The notes: generated by a model from the sequence alone, not told the origin. A stretch of DNA of 64,000 bases from Sinohyriopsis cumingii (GCA_028554795.2 CM068841.1:20393308-20457307), one strand, 5' to 3'; shown: positions 47,916 through 59,631, counted from the stretch's first letter. A program made the numbers and translations.

Positions 47916-50449
47916 AAATTCTTCCAGTTTTGGCTTGGAATCTGAGTGTAACATGAATACTTGAGATTGTATTACCACTACAAAACATTTTAAAATACAA
48001 AAGATCCCATTTTAACCATTTGTATTCAATTTTTGAAATATATTTTTAGATGAAAATAATGTATATTATGTTCATGAAATTTTTGGAGGATATACTTTTA
48101 TATTGAGAAATTTGTGATCAGAAATATAACCATAATAAGCTGCAAAATAATTTATATAGTGTTTACTTTAATGTGACAATTTACATTTTCACATTCTGGT
48201 AGGATGAATCCTTCACTTTTCTGTGTTAGAATTGACATTTTTATAAGTGTTAATTCCATGTGATTTGTCTTAGCACCATTGACCATTTTCACTTCGTGAT
48301 TTTTAATGACAACCTGTGTGTCTTCTTTGCAAAAGCACTGAGCTCTCATTTTCTCATCATGATGTAAGAAGTAACATGTTACAGGTGCCCTTACCCCCCC
48401 CCCAATCTTAGTGATTTGTTTAAGAGGAGTCTTCTGTAACTCAAGATTAAAAGAGTCTGTGTTTATTGGGCACTGAGAAAAGGAATCCATATGAAGTTTG
48501 AATAAAATTGTCACTTTTTTTCACAAGTTTGTGTTGAATACAGGTGTTGAAATCAATCAGCCTTAGTTATTTTTTTTTTGTGCCGAGCAACACTGAATGG
48601 ATGATCTCACTTGTTTTCATTGAAACCATGGCCATAAATAAAATTTTCTCCTAGAATAACTATCACCAAACATTTATTTAGTTATAAGTTATTTGTACAA
48701 ATTTCATAATAATATCCTTGAATTTTATAAAAATAATTTTGCATTATGTATTTGATTTTGGCATCATCATAAAAAATAAACTTTTTGCATGTGATTTATA
48801 TGAAGCTGTTACTAAATGATTCGTTTGTCTGCTCTGTAAAACTTCGAAGTTTCATCAAACATTCTTTTGCAGTTGGTAAGGTGTTCCTTTTGGAATTGTT
48901 TTGTTCACAATTTCTCACAAAACAGAAATAGGAAGAAATCAAGGGCTATTAAACAAATATATTTACTTGTCAAATTTTGCATCTCACTTGACCCTTGTGT
49001 ATATTGTACCATATTGCTTTTTGTATTGCCTATGTAAATCAATTCAGATTACATAATTTATTTTGACCATATACAAAATATCTATATTCCAGGTGACTTT
49101 CAATTTATACATAAATATCAGCTTGTGTTTATATTGAACTATTTCTGTGTTACTCTTTTATTAAAAATCAGTTTGTATAATTCTTTATTGGCTTATTTGT
49201 CTTGTGTTAACAACTATAGATAGGTTTCATATGACACAATAGGCTTTGAAAATTACTTCTCTTGGAATTCCTGTCACCACAATTTTGGCTGATAATCCTA
49301 CAGCAGATGTAAGGAACAAAAATGTTTCATTAAAAGGGAGAGAATTTCATGTAACCCTTCCAACTCAATAATTTGCTTGATATTTACTAGTATGTAACAA
49401 ATAATATATTAAATAAATTGTATTTCTGTGGTTATGTTTTATAATAATTTGCAAATCTTTTACATTATAATACTAAGGAAGGTTTATCCTAGTCAGTGTC
49501 CAGTCAGCTGGGTAGAACCAGAGGGTCTATTATGTACCTTTGTGTCTGTCAGTCTGATTGGTTATATGCAAAGGTTGTTTTCATTGGTCAGTGTAACAAT
49601 TGTATATGTCACATTTGAGCCATGAAGAAGTAAGGGAAATTCTGGCAGTACAAAAAGGCAACAGCAGCAGATGTGAAATTCGTTTTTCTTTGAAGTAACT
49701 GAAATCATTATTTGCAAAATTCAGTTATTTGCAAAATTTATTTTTTGGGCAAGAAAATTTATTTTCTTGCAACAAAATGAAAATCGGAAATAAATTTGTT
49801 CAACAGATTTTGCCAGACAAAAATCTATAAGGAATTTCTTATAGATGAGTAACATGGTAGTTGTGTTGTAATTGTTACATTCCCTACAAGAACCGGATCC
49901 TTATTATCTTGGTTGATGTAACATATGGCCAACATTTATTTCAAGGGGAGTTAAATCTGGTGGAACTAAAACCTGTCAGTAGGTATGATTGATTAGTCTT
50001 TCCTGAAAGAATTTAATGCTGTTTTTTTTTTATTGATAAATATGTACGTTTGACCTGTGTGCACATTTTCTACCCTTGCTTTATAGAGATGGACGGATAC
50101 CAGTGCAGTGGATTTAATGATTAGAATGTATTGTCTTATTAATCATTTACTAAAATATGGTCATCTGATATTACTTAGCTTGAAGTATTTGTAATAATTT
50201 TATACTTTATGCTTTTCTTTTTCCTTCCATTTATGGATTCTTTTCTGATTTCATTTGTATCATTTCAGTAATTTGTGCACATTCCATTTCAGTTTCTCAT
50301 TGTCATTATTATTATTATTATTATTCACATGTTTGAACAGCATCAAGCTTGCGATGAGATATAAGCTTTCCTATCACTATATACAATACATTTATATATA
50401 CATGTGGTATTTATTACAGATGAAAAATGTGGGTCAATAAATGATACAA
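47916..50449. other. AT-rich intergenic sequence
   Basis: Contains a C run at 48395-48403 and an ATT microsatellite at about 50305-50325. The 120-residue - strand frame at 48152-48514 matches no known family and has no splice or composition support. Confidence 0.35.
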
Positions 50450-50635
50450 TAGTGTTGATAGTTTTTAGCTGTATGAATCTTGACCCACTCCCTCCGATAG
50501 AATGGCATCAACGTGTTGATAGATTTTAGCTTTGGGAAGCTTGCCCCACTCCCATCAATAGTATGGCATCAACGTGTTGATAGATTTTAGCTTTGGGAAG
50601 CTTGCCCCGCTCCCATCAATAGTATGACATCAAAA
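50450..50635. repeat. ~66-bp minisatellite, 3 copies
   Basis: Units contain CAACGTGTTGATAGATTTTA, GCTTTGGGAAGCTTGCCCC and TCCCATCAATAGTATG. Confidence 0.9.
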
Positions 50636-50662
50636 ATGAATACAGAACATGGATGATATGCT

Positions 50663-50880
50663 TAGTATATACTTGCCTACAAGTCAAGTTAAACTAGAAG
50701 GTGCAGTGACACAGATCTGCCATTGTATAATGCACCAGCACATCCGTATCTGTGCAGTTTATTCAGAGCAGTTAAAAGAGCAGACAACATGAACCCTGAT
50801 CTACAGGCACATAGTGCACAAGCAATTCCAGACCTAGGTTGGGTTTTAGTTGGACTTGACTTTTGAGTGCATATGGTAAT
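50663..50880. mobile_element. MITE-like element, family C
   Basis: Left end TATATACTTGCCTACAAGTC then AAGTTAAAC. Right end, reversed, TACCATATGCACTCAAAAGT then CAAGTCCAAC. Body CAGATCTGCCATTGTATAAT, GTGCAGTTTATTCAGAGCAG, AGACAACATGAACCCTGATC. The best example of the family's inverted ends. Confidence 0.75.
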
Positions 50881-52332
50881 TCAGTATATGACAGCTAGCA
50901 AAGTACAAGATTTTAAATTCGACATTTTGGAAGCCTTTTCCCTATACTTTGTATATGCATTTATCTTCCCATTGTCCATCAACTTTGATGGAGTTGCATC
51001 TTTCATGTTCATTGGTTGTTCATTCATTTGTTCACATGGGCTTATATCAGTCCATACATCTGAGATTGTTAGACCAACATCGTTCAGAGCTGGCATGTGG
51101 AAGCATCTTTAGAGTTTCATGCCCCATTTGTGCATGAGAATCAGGACTGTTTTAAATTGGCATTCAGATACACGTGTGAGACCTGATTAAACACTACCCA
51201 CAAAACTTGACTTGCATATGAATCTTAAAATCCCTACATGCTGAATGAAAACCAGGCCACTTTAACGTAAATTGGGCATCAAAATTGACAGTGTCTTCAT
51301 TTTCTTGTTAATCTGACAAAATTGAGTCTTTATATGTTATGTTTTTAGTCTGAACTCTGTAAACTTAAGAGCATCTTGATGTAATCTTGTACAACCCTTA
51401 ACACCTATTTTAAAAAGTGTATCACTGAGACCTCCTTTTTAACCTTGCTTCAGTAGAGGATTGGGGTATATAGGATTTCTCATATCCACCCATCTATCCT
51501 TCCATCCATCTCACAATGTTCTGAACACAAGAACTTGTTTGGGGATTGCGGTCACTGAAGATGTGCACAAGTAGTGTGATAAAAGTGATTTTAGATTTTA
51601 GTTACCACGCTAGGTCAAAACCTTCTGTAAGTTCCTTGACTTTACATTCAGATCGCACATAAGCATATTATTATGCATGCATGGGCCCCATGTGGTGTCC
51701 CAAGGGGGCCATTATAAGGTGTTTTCTACAACCTTGCCATATTGCTTTGACCTAGAGCAGTAGCCAAACAACTGCTATAAAATCCATCCCAACTCAACAA
51801 CACGTTTCAGCTACTTTTTTACCACCTCGATTTGAAAGCCATGGAAACCTTAGGGAGATGCGCAATTCATTTTTTCAACCAGCAGCACATTAACATTAGG
51901 GAATATTAGACTTCTACCCTAGCCCCCCCCCCCCCGCCCAAGCCATATCTAGCCCAACTAAAAGACGGAAGTTTGTCTTTCTTTGTATATTATGTAGACA
52001 AAGGGCAGGAAGTTTTGCCTGTTATATCACCTTTACATCTCTATGCATTCTTCCCACCGTTTTTAAGCTGCTTCCGTACACAACATCATATGATTCAAAC
52101 CTCCATTAAATCTAAAGTCTTTGTATGTGAAATTCAAGTCATCCACTCAAACATTTAGAATTATATGGATTAATATTCATTCATAAACGGGTGGTATACA
52201 TAATTTTTTTAACTTGTCGAAGATTTTCTGAAATTGATAACATTTTGGAATTGGTAACTTTAGACCACGTGGTACAAAGTGCTATCATTGATGCAAATTG
52301 ACTTTTAAGTGTTTACACACTCTGTTTAAACT
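50881..52332. other. Intergenic sequence, little recognised
   Basis: GATTGTTAGACCAACATCGT and TCAGAGCTGG at about 51064-51095 recur with few changes at about 54428-54465, suggesting a short dispersed repeat. A C-rich run is at 51925-51936. Confidence 0.35.
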
Positions 52333-52653
52333 GCTTCGGTGGTCTAGTGGTTAGAGCATCCGCCTCGGATGCAGGAGGTCGTGGGTTCGATCCCCAGCCG
52401 AATCATACCAAAGACTTATAAAAATGGTACTAACAGCTAACTCGCTTGACGCCGAGCATTACGAGGTTAGTGTTAGGACTGGTCGGCCTGGTGTCAGGAT
52501 AATGTGACTGGGTGGGACATCATGTTATATGTCTGCGGCACTATGCCCCAGTGCTGGACATCACTATAAACTGCCAAACTGCAGACATCATAGCGACATG
52601 ACTGAAAAATTGTTAAAGCTGCGTTAAAAAGTCCAAATCCCACACACACGCAC
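52333..52653 (+). mobile_element. SINE family A, best-preserved copy
   Basis: Box A region GGTGGTCTAGTGGTTAGAGC, box B GTGGGTTCGATCCCCAGCC, body GTGTCAGGATAATGTGACTG and GGTGGGACATCATGTTATAT, tail TTGTTAAAGCTGCGTTAAAA then ACACACACGCAC. The head folds like a tRNA, but the element is a retroposon and not a tRNA gene. Confidence 0.92.
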
Positions 52654-53717
52654 TGTTTATAACGGGTATTATTTAGCTAATTATTAACACACTGGTGGGT
52701 TAATTTATCATTTGTTTCTAATTTTTTTATTATTTCATAAACATGTCTTGTAAGTGGAGTAAATATAAAGCAAGGTAAGACACCCACGAGATGTTCCTGG
52801 CCAAATGTACCTCTTTTTCCACTTGTAGCGTGTGCAATTTGTGGTTCGAGGACACATGGTCGGCCATTCTGCTAAAATCAGAAAAGGGAAAGGGAGGAAA
52901 GCACTCAAGACCAGTATGGATGTACTTAGTAAACGTCTGAATACAGAATCAATCGTGAGCATTGTTGAGGACACTACCGGAGCCACATCCCCCACCTTCC
53001 ACCCCCAAAACATCAAAAGGACAACGCTTTGCGTCACTATGACATCGGCGGATTTGGGGAGAATATTGCAAATATGTTGCCCTTACAGTTGGATACTCCA
53101 GCCTTTCAGCAAATTATGCATTGACTGGTACAGGAAACAATGACTGAATTCCTGAGTTCAGGGCAGATTGTACCTCACTTTCCATCTTTCGACTCCGCAG
53201 ATAATTAAGATGAAATTGGATTTGTTCCCTAATTTTTAAGTATCCGTGTTCTCGTCGCTGGTACAGGACACATTCCACTGCCTACCGTACTGAACTCCCT
53301 GCACTGAATAAGAATGTAACATTGTTCAGATGTCGACCTCACCATTTAATAAGGTGGAAAAGAATGTGTTTCTCACCACATCAAAGCAGGTACAAAACAT
53401 TGTTGCCACATCGTTGATGTTGGCTCTGGCCTTATTAGCGATTTTCCTGCTGGTGATCTGTGTGTTCGTCCTGGTAGTGTCGAAACAAATAGATGTCTTG
53501 CTGTTGTTAGTCACTGCGAGCTTCCTGTGGCCTTCCAATCAAGGTGGTGAAAAAGATAGTTGAAATGTGTTATTGAGTTAGAAGGATTGTAGCCTCTTTA
53601 GCAGAACTGTATGAGCATTTAGCTGGAATATCGATTTCAATGTTTTCTGTGTCGTTCTAAACACGCACTTGCTCGGACAATGTGAGTTCGGCATTAGCTA
53701 CACTCATACATCGTTTC
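52654..53717. other. CpG-containing sequence with unclassified reading frames
   Basis: A + frame at 52832-53143 (103 residues, basic N-terminus) and one at 53330-53563 (77 residues, hydrophobic stretch LMLALALLAIFLLVICVFVL) are open. The second could be a single-pass membrane peptide, but a - strand frame overlaps it and no family is recognised. Neither is called as a gene. Confidence 0.25.
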
Positions 53718-53845
53718 TACCCACGATGCTGAGAAGGGATATGCTCCTGTAGTTGTTGCAGTCACTTATGTCGCCTTTGTTCTTATACAGGGTTACGATG
53801 TTGGCATCTCTCATGTCCTGAGGCACTGCACCCTCATCGTGGGTG
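53718..53845 (-). pseudogene. LINE reverse transcriptase fragment, inverted part
   Basis: The - strand encodes PQDMRDANIVTLYKNKGD then DCNNYRSISLLSIVG. It matches DMRDANIVTLYKNKGDRSDC of the LINE at 61-64 kb almost residue for residue. It is joined head-on to the next piece. Confidence 0.85.
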
Positions 53846-53936
53846 AAGTCTTCGCACGCGTCATCCTAACAGACTGCAGACGCTTGCTGACAGAGTGTAT
53901 CCAGAGTCGCAGTGCGGGTTCCGCGCATTCCCCTCG
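53844..53936 (+). pseudogene. LINE reverse transcriptase fragment, direct part
   Basis: The + strand encodes VG.VFARVIL, then after a 1-bp loss LQTLADRVYPESQCGFRA. It matches AFARVALARLQILASRVYPE and SQCGFRA of the LINE at 61-64 kb. It continues exactly where the inverted fragment stops in the protein. Confidence 0.85.
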
Positions 53937-54816
53937 CATCACACTGTATTACATAATGGGGCACCTCGTGGTAGCTTCATTACTTCCAACTGAATGATAA
54001 AATAATTTGAATGCAACTAATCGGACAGATTTCAATGGCTCACGTGCAGCCTGCAGATGAGCATACTAACAAATCACGTTCTCTTGCAAATTTTAGCTCT
54101 GCTGGTTATGGGGTGGATGTTGTGTCCACCATCAGTTGCCTGTGCATCTCATAGCAAAAGTATATTATTTCTATTCTTTTTAAACTACATGGATGATTGT
54201 CATGAAACATTACACATACATTCATCCAATGCTCTAATTGGCCTAAATAAAATTGGTGCCGTTCGGACATCCATTATTGCCACCACACTTGCCATCTTGC
54301 AAAGCTTGTTATAGCTACACTTTATGGTTGAATAGACATATCACAATGGAGTTTTCTCTGATAGACATGATATGATAACGGAAAAAGTACAATTACTATG
54401 CTACATCAAAAGAAAAGGTCACAGTTGATATTGTTAGACCAACATCCTTCAGAGCTGGATTTGGAGAAAGGATATCATGCAGGTTTAAGAACGTTTATTT
54501 TGTACCCTAATGAGAATCGAACCTGGTATACGGCACATTTGCCTGTATACATCCTTTCTGCATATTTGCACTTCGTCGGTGGGAATTTATGAGGGTTGGT
54601 GGATGCAGTATTCGGTGGACCCGGAATTCTCATATGGGGACGAACTGAAAACAAAATTGTCTAATCTGTATGCTAAAATTCTTTATCGATACTTAACTTC
54701 ACTAGTTATTATCATGCATCCTCTTGTAGGATAAAGAGGTATCATTTTCTATTCTGTCTAGTGTGTTTGTTTGTATAGCTCAAAGTTGAAATCACTCCAA
54801 AAGAGGACATCTTCAG
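53937..54816. other. Unassigned sequence with a possible signal-peptide-like frame
   Basis: The + frame from 54057 starts MSILTNHVLLQILALLVMGW and continues CPPSVACA, resembling a secretory signal. No matching second exon with a compatible phase was found. This is noted, not called. Confidence 0.2.
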
Positions 54817-55103
54817 TGGCCTAAGTTGTTATAGTGTCGGATGCGGGAGGTCGCGGGTTAAAGCCCCGGTCGATTCATAACAAAGACTTATAAAAATGGT
54901 ACTAGCAGCTGCCTCTCTTTGCGCTCAGCATTGATAGGTTAGTTTCAGGACTGGTCGGCTTGGTGTCAGGGTAAAATGACTGGTGGAACATGATGCCAAA
55001 TTTCTGCGGCATGATGCCCCAGGGTTAGACATTACCATAAACTGCAGCACAGAAGACATCGTACCGATATGGCTTAAAAACTTTTAAGGCTACGTTAAAA
55101 ATC

Positions 55104-55138
<35 letters not shown>

Positions 55139-55146
55139 CACACACA
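54817..55146 (+). mobile_element. SINE family A copy ending in (CA)n
   Basis: Degraded head (AGTGGCCTAAGTTGTTATAG), box B CGCGGGTTAAAGCCCCGG, body GTGTCAGGGTAAAATGACTG, and tail TTTTAAGGCTACGTTAAAAA followed by about 45 bp of CA repeat. Confidence 0.85.
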
Positions 55147-55259
55147 CCAAAAGGCTAAGGTGACGCCACTCACAACCGGAGCCTGGATAGTACATCAGTA
55201 GGGAGGCTGGAGAGAAGAACAGCTCTGTTTGGTAGAAAACATGTCATATTCAACATCCA

Positions 55260-55975
55260 GATATGAGCTCTGATTGAAACTATTAAAGCACGGTCTCGAA
55301 GAACAACATGCAGCTGTTATCGGCGCCTTCAGCAAAGGCTTCTTTCACATTGTCTTATGTCTCGTAATTGTCTTTCATGTATCATGGTGCACACCCACCA
55401 TGATTAACCCATATGCAATCAAAGACACATTTTATGAAGACCTGGAGTCTCTTATCGAAGAAGTGCTGAAGGCAGACAAGCTCGTCATCTTGTTAACTTG
55501 AGTGCTAGAGTTGGCGGAGATCACCAGACATAGCCAAGCATTACAGGTAAAACCTGGCATTGGCAACTAAAACAATAACGGTCTCATTCTACTTAAAGAA
55601 ATGTGCCGAACATGACCTTATAATATCAGTCTTCCGCCTGCCAAACGACAACAAGCATGCAACAAGCGGCTGTATACACCCATCACAACCATGACGTCTT
55701 GGAATAACCAGGCTCTGACATATCGACTACGACATAGTCAGGAGGAGAGACAGGCAGGATGTCCGTGTGACGAAAGCCACGTGAAGTGCAGAATCCTGGA
55801 CTTACCACAAATTTATTTATTCCAGGTTAAATGATTGGGTTCAGCCCAGAAGACTAAGAAAATGCAAACTGTGTTTAATGTTGTCTTTCTCCTATGCTGG
55901 AAACTGTCGAATCCTGTCTATATGGATCAGCTCACGCTCGACACGCTCGAACGAGAGATACAAGACTACATCAAT
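55260..55975 (+). pseudogene. Decayed LINE endonuclease (EEP) remnant
   Basis: Across frames it reads NPYAIKDTFYEDLESLIEEV, LKADKLVIL, LSARVGGDHQT (the GDFNARVG block with its catalytic residues lost), NNNGLILLKEMCR, and DRQDVRV-like and ILDLP pieces. This order is that of the apurinic/apyrimidinic-type endonuclease domain of animal LINEs, often annotated as craniofacial development protein 2-like. Several stops and frameshifts are present. It is a different subfamily from the 61-64-kb element. Confidence 0.7.
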
Positions 55976-56300
55976 GCAAAGTAGTCACCTCTCTTCAATT
56001 ACCATTTGTTAATCCATAGAGGTTTCCTTCACAGGCTGCTCTCGACATAGTGGTAAAGGAGGCTTCCCAACACACGAGGGCCACGTGTTTTCGAATACAA
56101 CGTCCTCGATTTCCAGAACCCGCGTAGTCGAATGCTCTTGCAACCGCCAAAACCAAACGTGTGCTCGAATGAGATAGAAGAGTTGCGACAGATTTTGTCG
56201 CCGCATGAATGTACAACCCTATGCAACAGTTTCCCAAAACGCTGGGGTCAATATATGTTGTGCGCTCGACGAAGGGGTCAAAATAATTGGGCAAAGCAAT
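55976..56300. other. CpG-rich unclassified sequence
   Basis: Reading frames are open on both strands (for example 55995-56294 -, 99 residues), but no family is recognised. The strong CpG content contrasts with the AT-rich flanks. Confidence 0.25.
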
Positions 56301-56316
56301 GGTACATTAGCTCTGT

Positions 56317-56373
<57 letters not shown>

Positions 56374-56402
56374 CGTGCGTGCGTGTGTGTGTGTGTGTGT
56401 GC
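56317..56402. repeat. (GT)n microsatellite
   Basis: About 40 GT dinucleotides with GTGC interruptions. The poly-CV frames are artefacts. Confidence 0.95.
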
Positions 56403-56495
56403 GATTGCTAATGCTTCTTTTCAACACAAATGCAAGTATTCTCCATTCGTGGCCATGACGAGCTTTCCGTTTTGCATCGGAAGTACAAATCTTGC

Positions 56496-56680
56496 CTATT
56501 GCTGTAGATCGTGCAACTTGTTTCTCGATAAACCACCCGTACTAGCGTATTCCTCGTCACCATTACGATTGTCTTTGCCAGTCGCACGCTTGCGCGTTCC
56601 ATATAACCCGTCAGGGAATCTATCTATAGTGTATTTGGCAGACATGCGCACGAGCATCTTGGTACTATCTTTGAACAACC
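56496..56680 (-). CDS. Speculative second exon of a small secreted peptide
   Basis: After a good acceptor (TACATTTTTGCAG on the - strand, AG at 56682-56681) the frame reads LFKDSTKMLVRMSAKYTIDR, FPDGLYGTRKRATGKDNRN and GDEEYASTGGLSRNKLHDLQQ, then TAG. An RKR site could be cleaved by prohormone convertases. The CpG-rich composition differs from the flanks. It could continue the exon at 58267-58435 in phase 1, giving about 117 residues. No known peptide family is recognised, and chance is a real alternative. Confidence 0.2.
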
Positions 56681-56699
56681 CTGCAAAAATGTACAATTG

Positions 56700-57420
56700 T
56701 CAGGCCTCTTAGGTCTTAAACTAAATAACATAAAAGAGCGTAACTAACAGGTTTAGTAAAATTCAAAATATAATTGTACCTCTCTAGAATTGAAGTTTGA
56801 AAAGGAACTTAATAGTATTGTGAATTAAGTCCCAAATAGTCCAAAAGGTTATATCACGTCAAGTCCAAACGTATAGTGTTCTGAATGAATTACTTAGTTA
56901 TTCTGAATCAATTCTGATCTCGAATGTGCTGATGTGCAATTAACTTTGACTGTAATGATAAACTAGTAGTCTTGACTGTCCTTGAATGAATTTACAATTC
57001 CAAAATAGTGCTTTAATCCTAAAGTAAACGAGCACTCTGTAATTCCAATTAAATAAATATATCCTCTCACATTATGATTAAACACAACGAAAAGACTGAA
57101 TCCACTATACAGATGTTAAACAAGTAATAAAAAATTCAGTTGTAAGCAGCTATATATAAAATCTAAGAGACAATAAGATAACCAGAATGAGGGTCAAAAG
57201 TTCAAACAAATATCAGGTATACCAGGAATTTCCAAGAAGAAAACAAATGTCCTGAAGAAATGGAAACAAACATGTCACAAAAAAATGATATTTAATGAGG
57301 TAGGCCCAAACTCTTGTACTCTATTATGGACAAAGATCAATCGCACAATACAAATTAAATATACATAACATAATTCAGCACCAAGTCACAGAACTAGTAT
57401 GAAAGAAAAATACTTAAAGG
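56700..57420. repeat. Segment sharing words with 59080-59420
   Basis: AGGTCTTAAACTA at 56708 and TTATGGACAAA...CACAATACAAATTAAATATACAT near 57325 have counterparts in the same order at 59090 and 59345. Intervening sequence is diverged and of different length, so this is probably an old dispersed element. Confidence 0.4.
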
Positions 57421-58240
57421 AAGAAAATTCATCATTATTTCTAAACCAGTTTATAATTAGTAAAGACTGAATTTTAATGAGAAGACGAACCCGAAAATAA
57501 AATCAACAGCGTAGCTCTATTCGGGGGAAGCAGATACACCAGTATATCGCTGTGTCTAAGTTATTTAATTGAATGATTCAACTTTTATTTCGACAATGTA
57601 AACATAAAAAGATCTTTGTGCAATGCATGCAGGGAATTTAAGATGGCAAAATCGCCAAAACAAATGAGATGATCTCTTATTTTACCAATATTTTTATTTG
57701 GAATTTTTTGTTCCTCTCTGATTTTGGGAAACATGGGAACACATCGTCCCTTGCTCTAGCAATCGTATCTGCAAGAATACTTCAGATCTGTCCGTGGAAT
57801 AATAATAACTTTGTAAAAATTATTGCATCACAGATTTTGTTACATATGTACCCTGCTCTCCCTCTATATCCTCTAATTCATAAATATACGAATAGATGGA
57901 CCAATATCAATGGGTAGAAGCTTTAAAATTAACATAAATCATTCAGCCCGATTTCTGTCCCTTTGTCATAAATTTTGTTCGTTGACAATTATCTTCGCAA
58001 AACACAATTGCTATCTATTCTAACCACCTATGCAATTTCTACTAATGAACTGATTAACCGACTACCGAGCCACACTCCCGGTAACCGTGAGGCCACAGAG
58101 AACTAGCACCCTCCATGAAAATGAAAATACTGAATGGCTGCGTTGTTCTTCCCAAGATGCACCAAACTCATTAGTCTTATTCCCTGTTTTCATATGCTCT
58201 CTGCTACGCATTTCAATACACTACTAACTAGAGACACATG
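57421..58240. other. Unassigned sequence
   Basis: AT-rich. No repeat or domain recognised. It lies in the hypothetical intron between the two small exons. Confidence 0.3.
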
Positions 58241-58266
58241 TTTTATTAGTTACCGTCGTGTGATAC

Positions 58267-58435
58267 TGTCTTCCTGATATAGGGCTGGCACCATGGCTTG
58301 AACGTTAGGATTGATCAAGAAGTTGCGAGTGAGGAAATAGTTCGATACATTAGCAACTTCTCGGTCAATCCTTGTTGCATAAAAACCCGAATAGGAGACA
58401 AAGAAAGCTATCAGCATGCATTCGACGGATGCCAT
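58267..58435 (-). CDS. Speculative first exon: signal-peptide-bearing peptide
   Basis: On the - strand the first ATG after an in-frame TAA opens MASVECMLIAFFVSYSGFYA, a plausible secretory signal with a cleavage point after FYA, followed by TRIDREVANVSNYFLTRNFL and INPNVQAMVPALYQED. A GT donor (ACA|GTATCA) leaves phase 1 and fits the acceptor at 56681. A second GT (CGACG|GTAACT) would not fit. The donor consensus is weak, so this is a hypothesis from phase, signal peptide and composition only. No homologous family is recognised. Confidence 0.22.
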
Positions 58436-58692
58436 ACATTCGAGTTATGATCGATATGATTCTAGTCGAAGTTGCAAATGGCAGTAGTACTTAATAATTT
58501 CAGGGGTGGGCAAAGGTTATCGATAGGTCAGCTCGGTTAGACTCGAATTCTGAATTTCATTAACGAGTCTTTTCATTTCGAAATTAATTGTGTAATTATA
58601 ATAAATGGTTTAATTCAGAGGGAGTGGGTGAGGGTGTGAGGGTGAGGCTGGACTCGGGGCTAATTGCAGTACTATTAATTTTGTGCCACCTT

Positions 58693-58696
<4 letters not shown>

Positions 58697-58774
<78 letters not shown>
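58697..58774. repeat. (TA)n microsatellite
   Basis: About 39 uninterrupted TA dinucleotides. Confidence 0.95.
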
Positions 58775-58778
<4 letters not shown>

Positions 58779-59621
58779 CACTCACTAGAATTATAATTTG
58801 TTTAGATAAATAATATTTATTTTAACTTAGTACATTCAAAAGAACTTGGTAAAAAGCTCATTAAAAACTATTGCATTGCGAAATGGAGTCTATCCAATAA
58901 TCCGAAATGAAAATGACGTTTCATATGATAATCTTTCGCAAAAGATTTTTAATAATACAGTGTTCTAATTACGCTGAAGAATATACAAAATGCATGGGTG
59001 CTAAAAATGTAATATCCCACTAGGTCAGTCCTTGTACGTCACAGACTAAAATATGGTTTTGTTGCTATTAAAGATTATTATGACTCAAGGTCTTAAACTA
59101 GGTAACAGAAAAAGCGAAATCAACAATATTCTTGTTTATAGCAACCTTATATACATCTGTCACAATAACATTTTCTGAAGACAAAAAAAAAATAATCTTA
59201 ATGGGCTCTTTCAACAAAATTTTAACAAGGCCGCTTCTAGAACCTTCTTAGGTCCTAATTAAGGCATAGTTTTGAACTCAGGTAAACACCTATTTATAAC
59301 TTACAAGCAAGACGAAAGTCAGGTACGCACTAACACTCTATCTTCATTTATGGACAAAAGTGAAGCACACAAATACAAACTAAATATACATTAATATATA
59401 ATCTGTGTTTGGAAAATATAACAGTTGGCATCCCGACTGCAGAAACATCTTCCGTGACACGGCGCGTGATTTTCTAAAATATAGTTGTTTTTTTGCACAG
59501 CAGCTTCACATAGTGCGTATGAGGAAAATAAGAAGTCGATTTATATGCTGCATAGAATTCTTTGCCAACTAGAAATGACAAACTTGGGCATTGGATGTGG
59601 ATTTTCCTAGTGTGATGACAC

Positions 59622-59631
<10 letters not shown>
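58775..59631. other. AT-rich sequence with dispersed-repeat segment
   Basis: About 59080-59420 shares ordered words with 56700-57420. Nothing else recognised. Confidence 0.35.

Noticed and set aside
48152-48514. 120-residue - frame
   Set aside because: No recognisable domain, splice context or composition change. Expected by chance in a long AT-rich stretch.
52350-52410. tRNA-like sequence with box A and box B
   Set aside because: It is the head of a SINE with the same body and tail as seven other copies. No tRNA 3' end, and the anticodon loop lacks the expected T before the anticodon.
54057-54314. Signal-peptide-like 85-residue + frame
   Set aside because: Tried joining a first exon ending near 54155 to open sequence near 54614, but the phases do not match. 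No other partner exon seen.
56132-56712. Frames with long poly-CV runs
   Set aside because: GT microsatellite translation.
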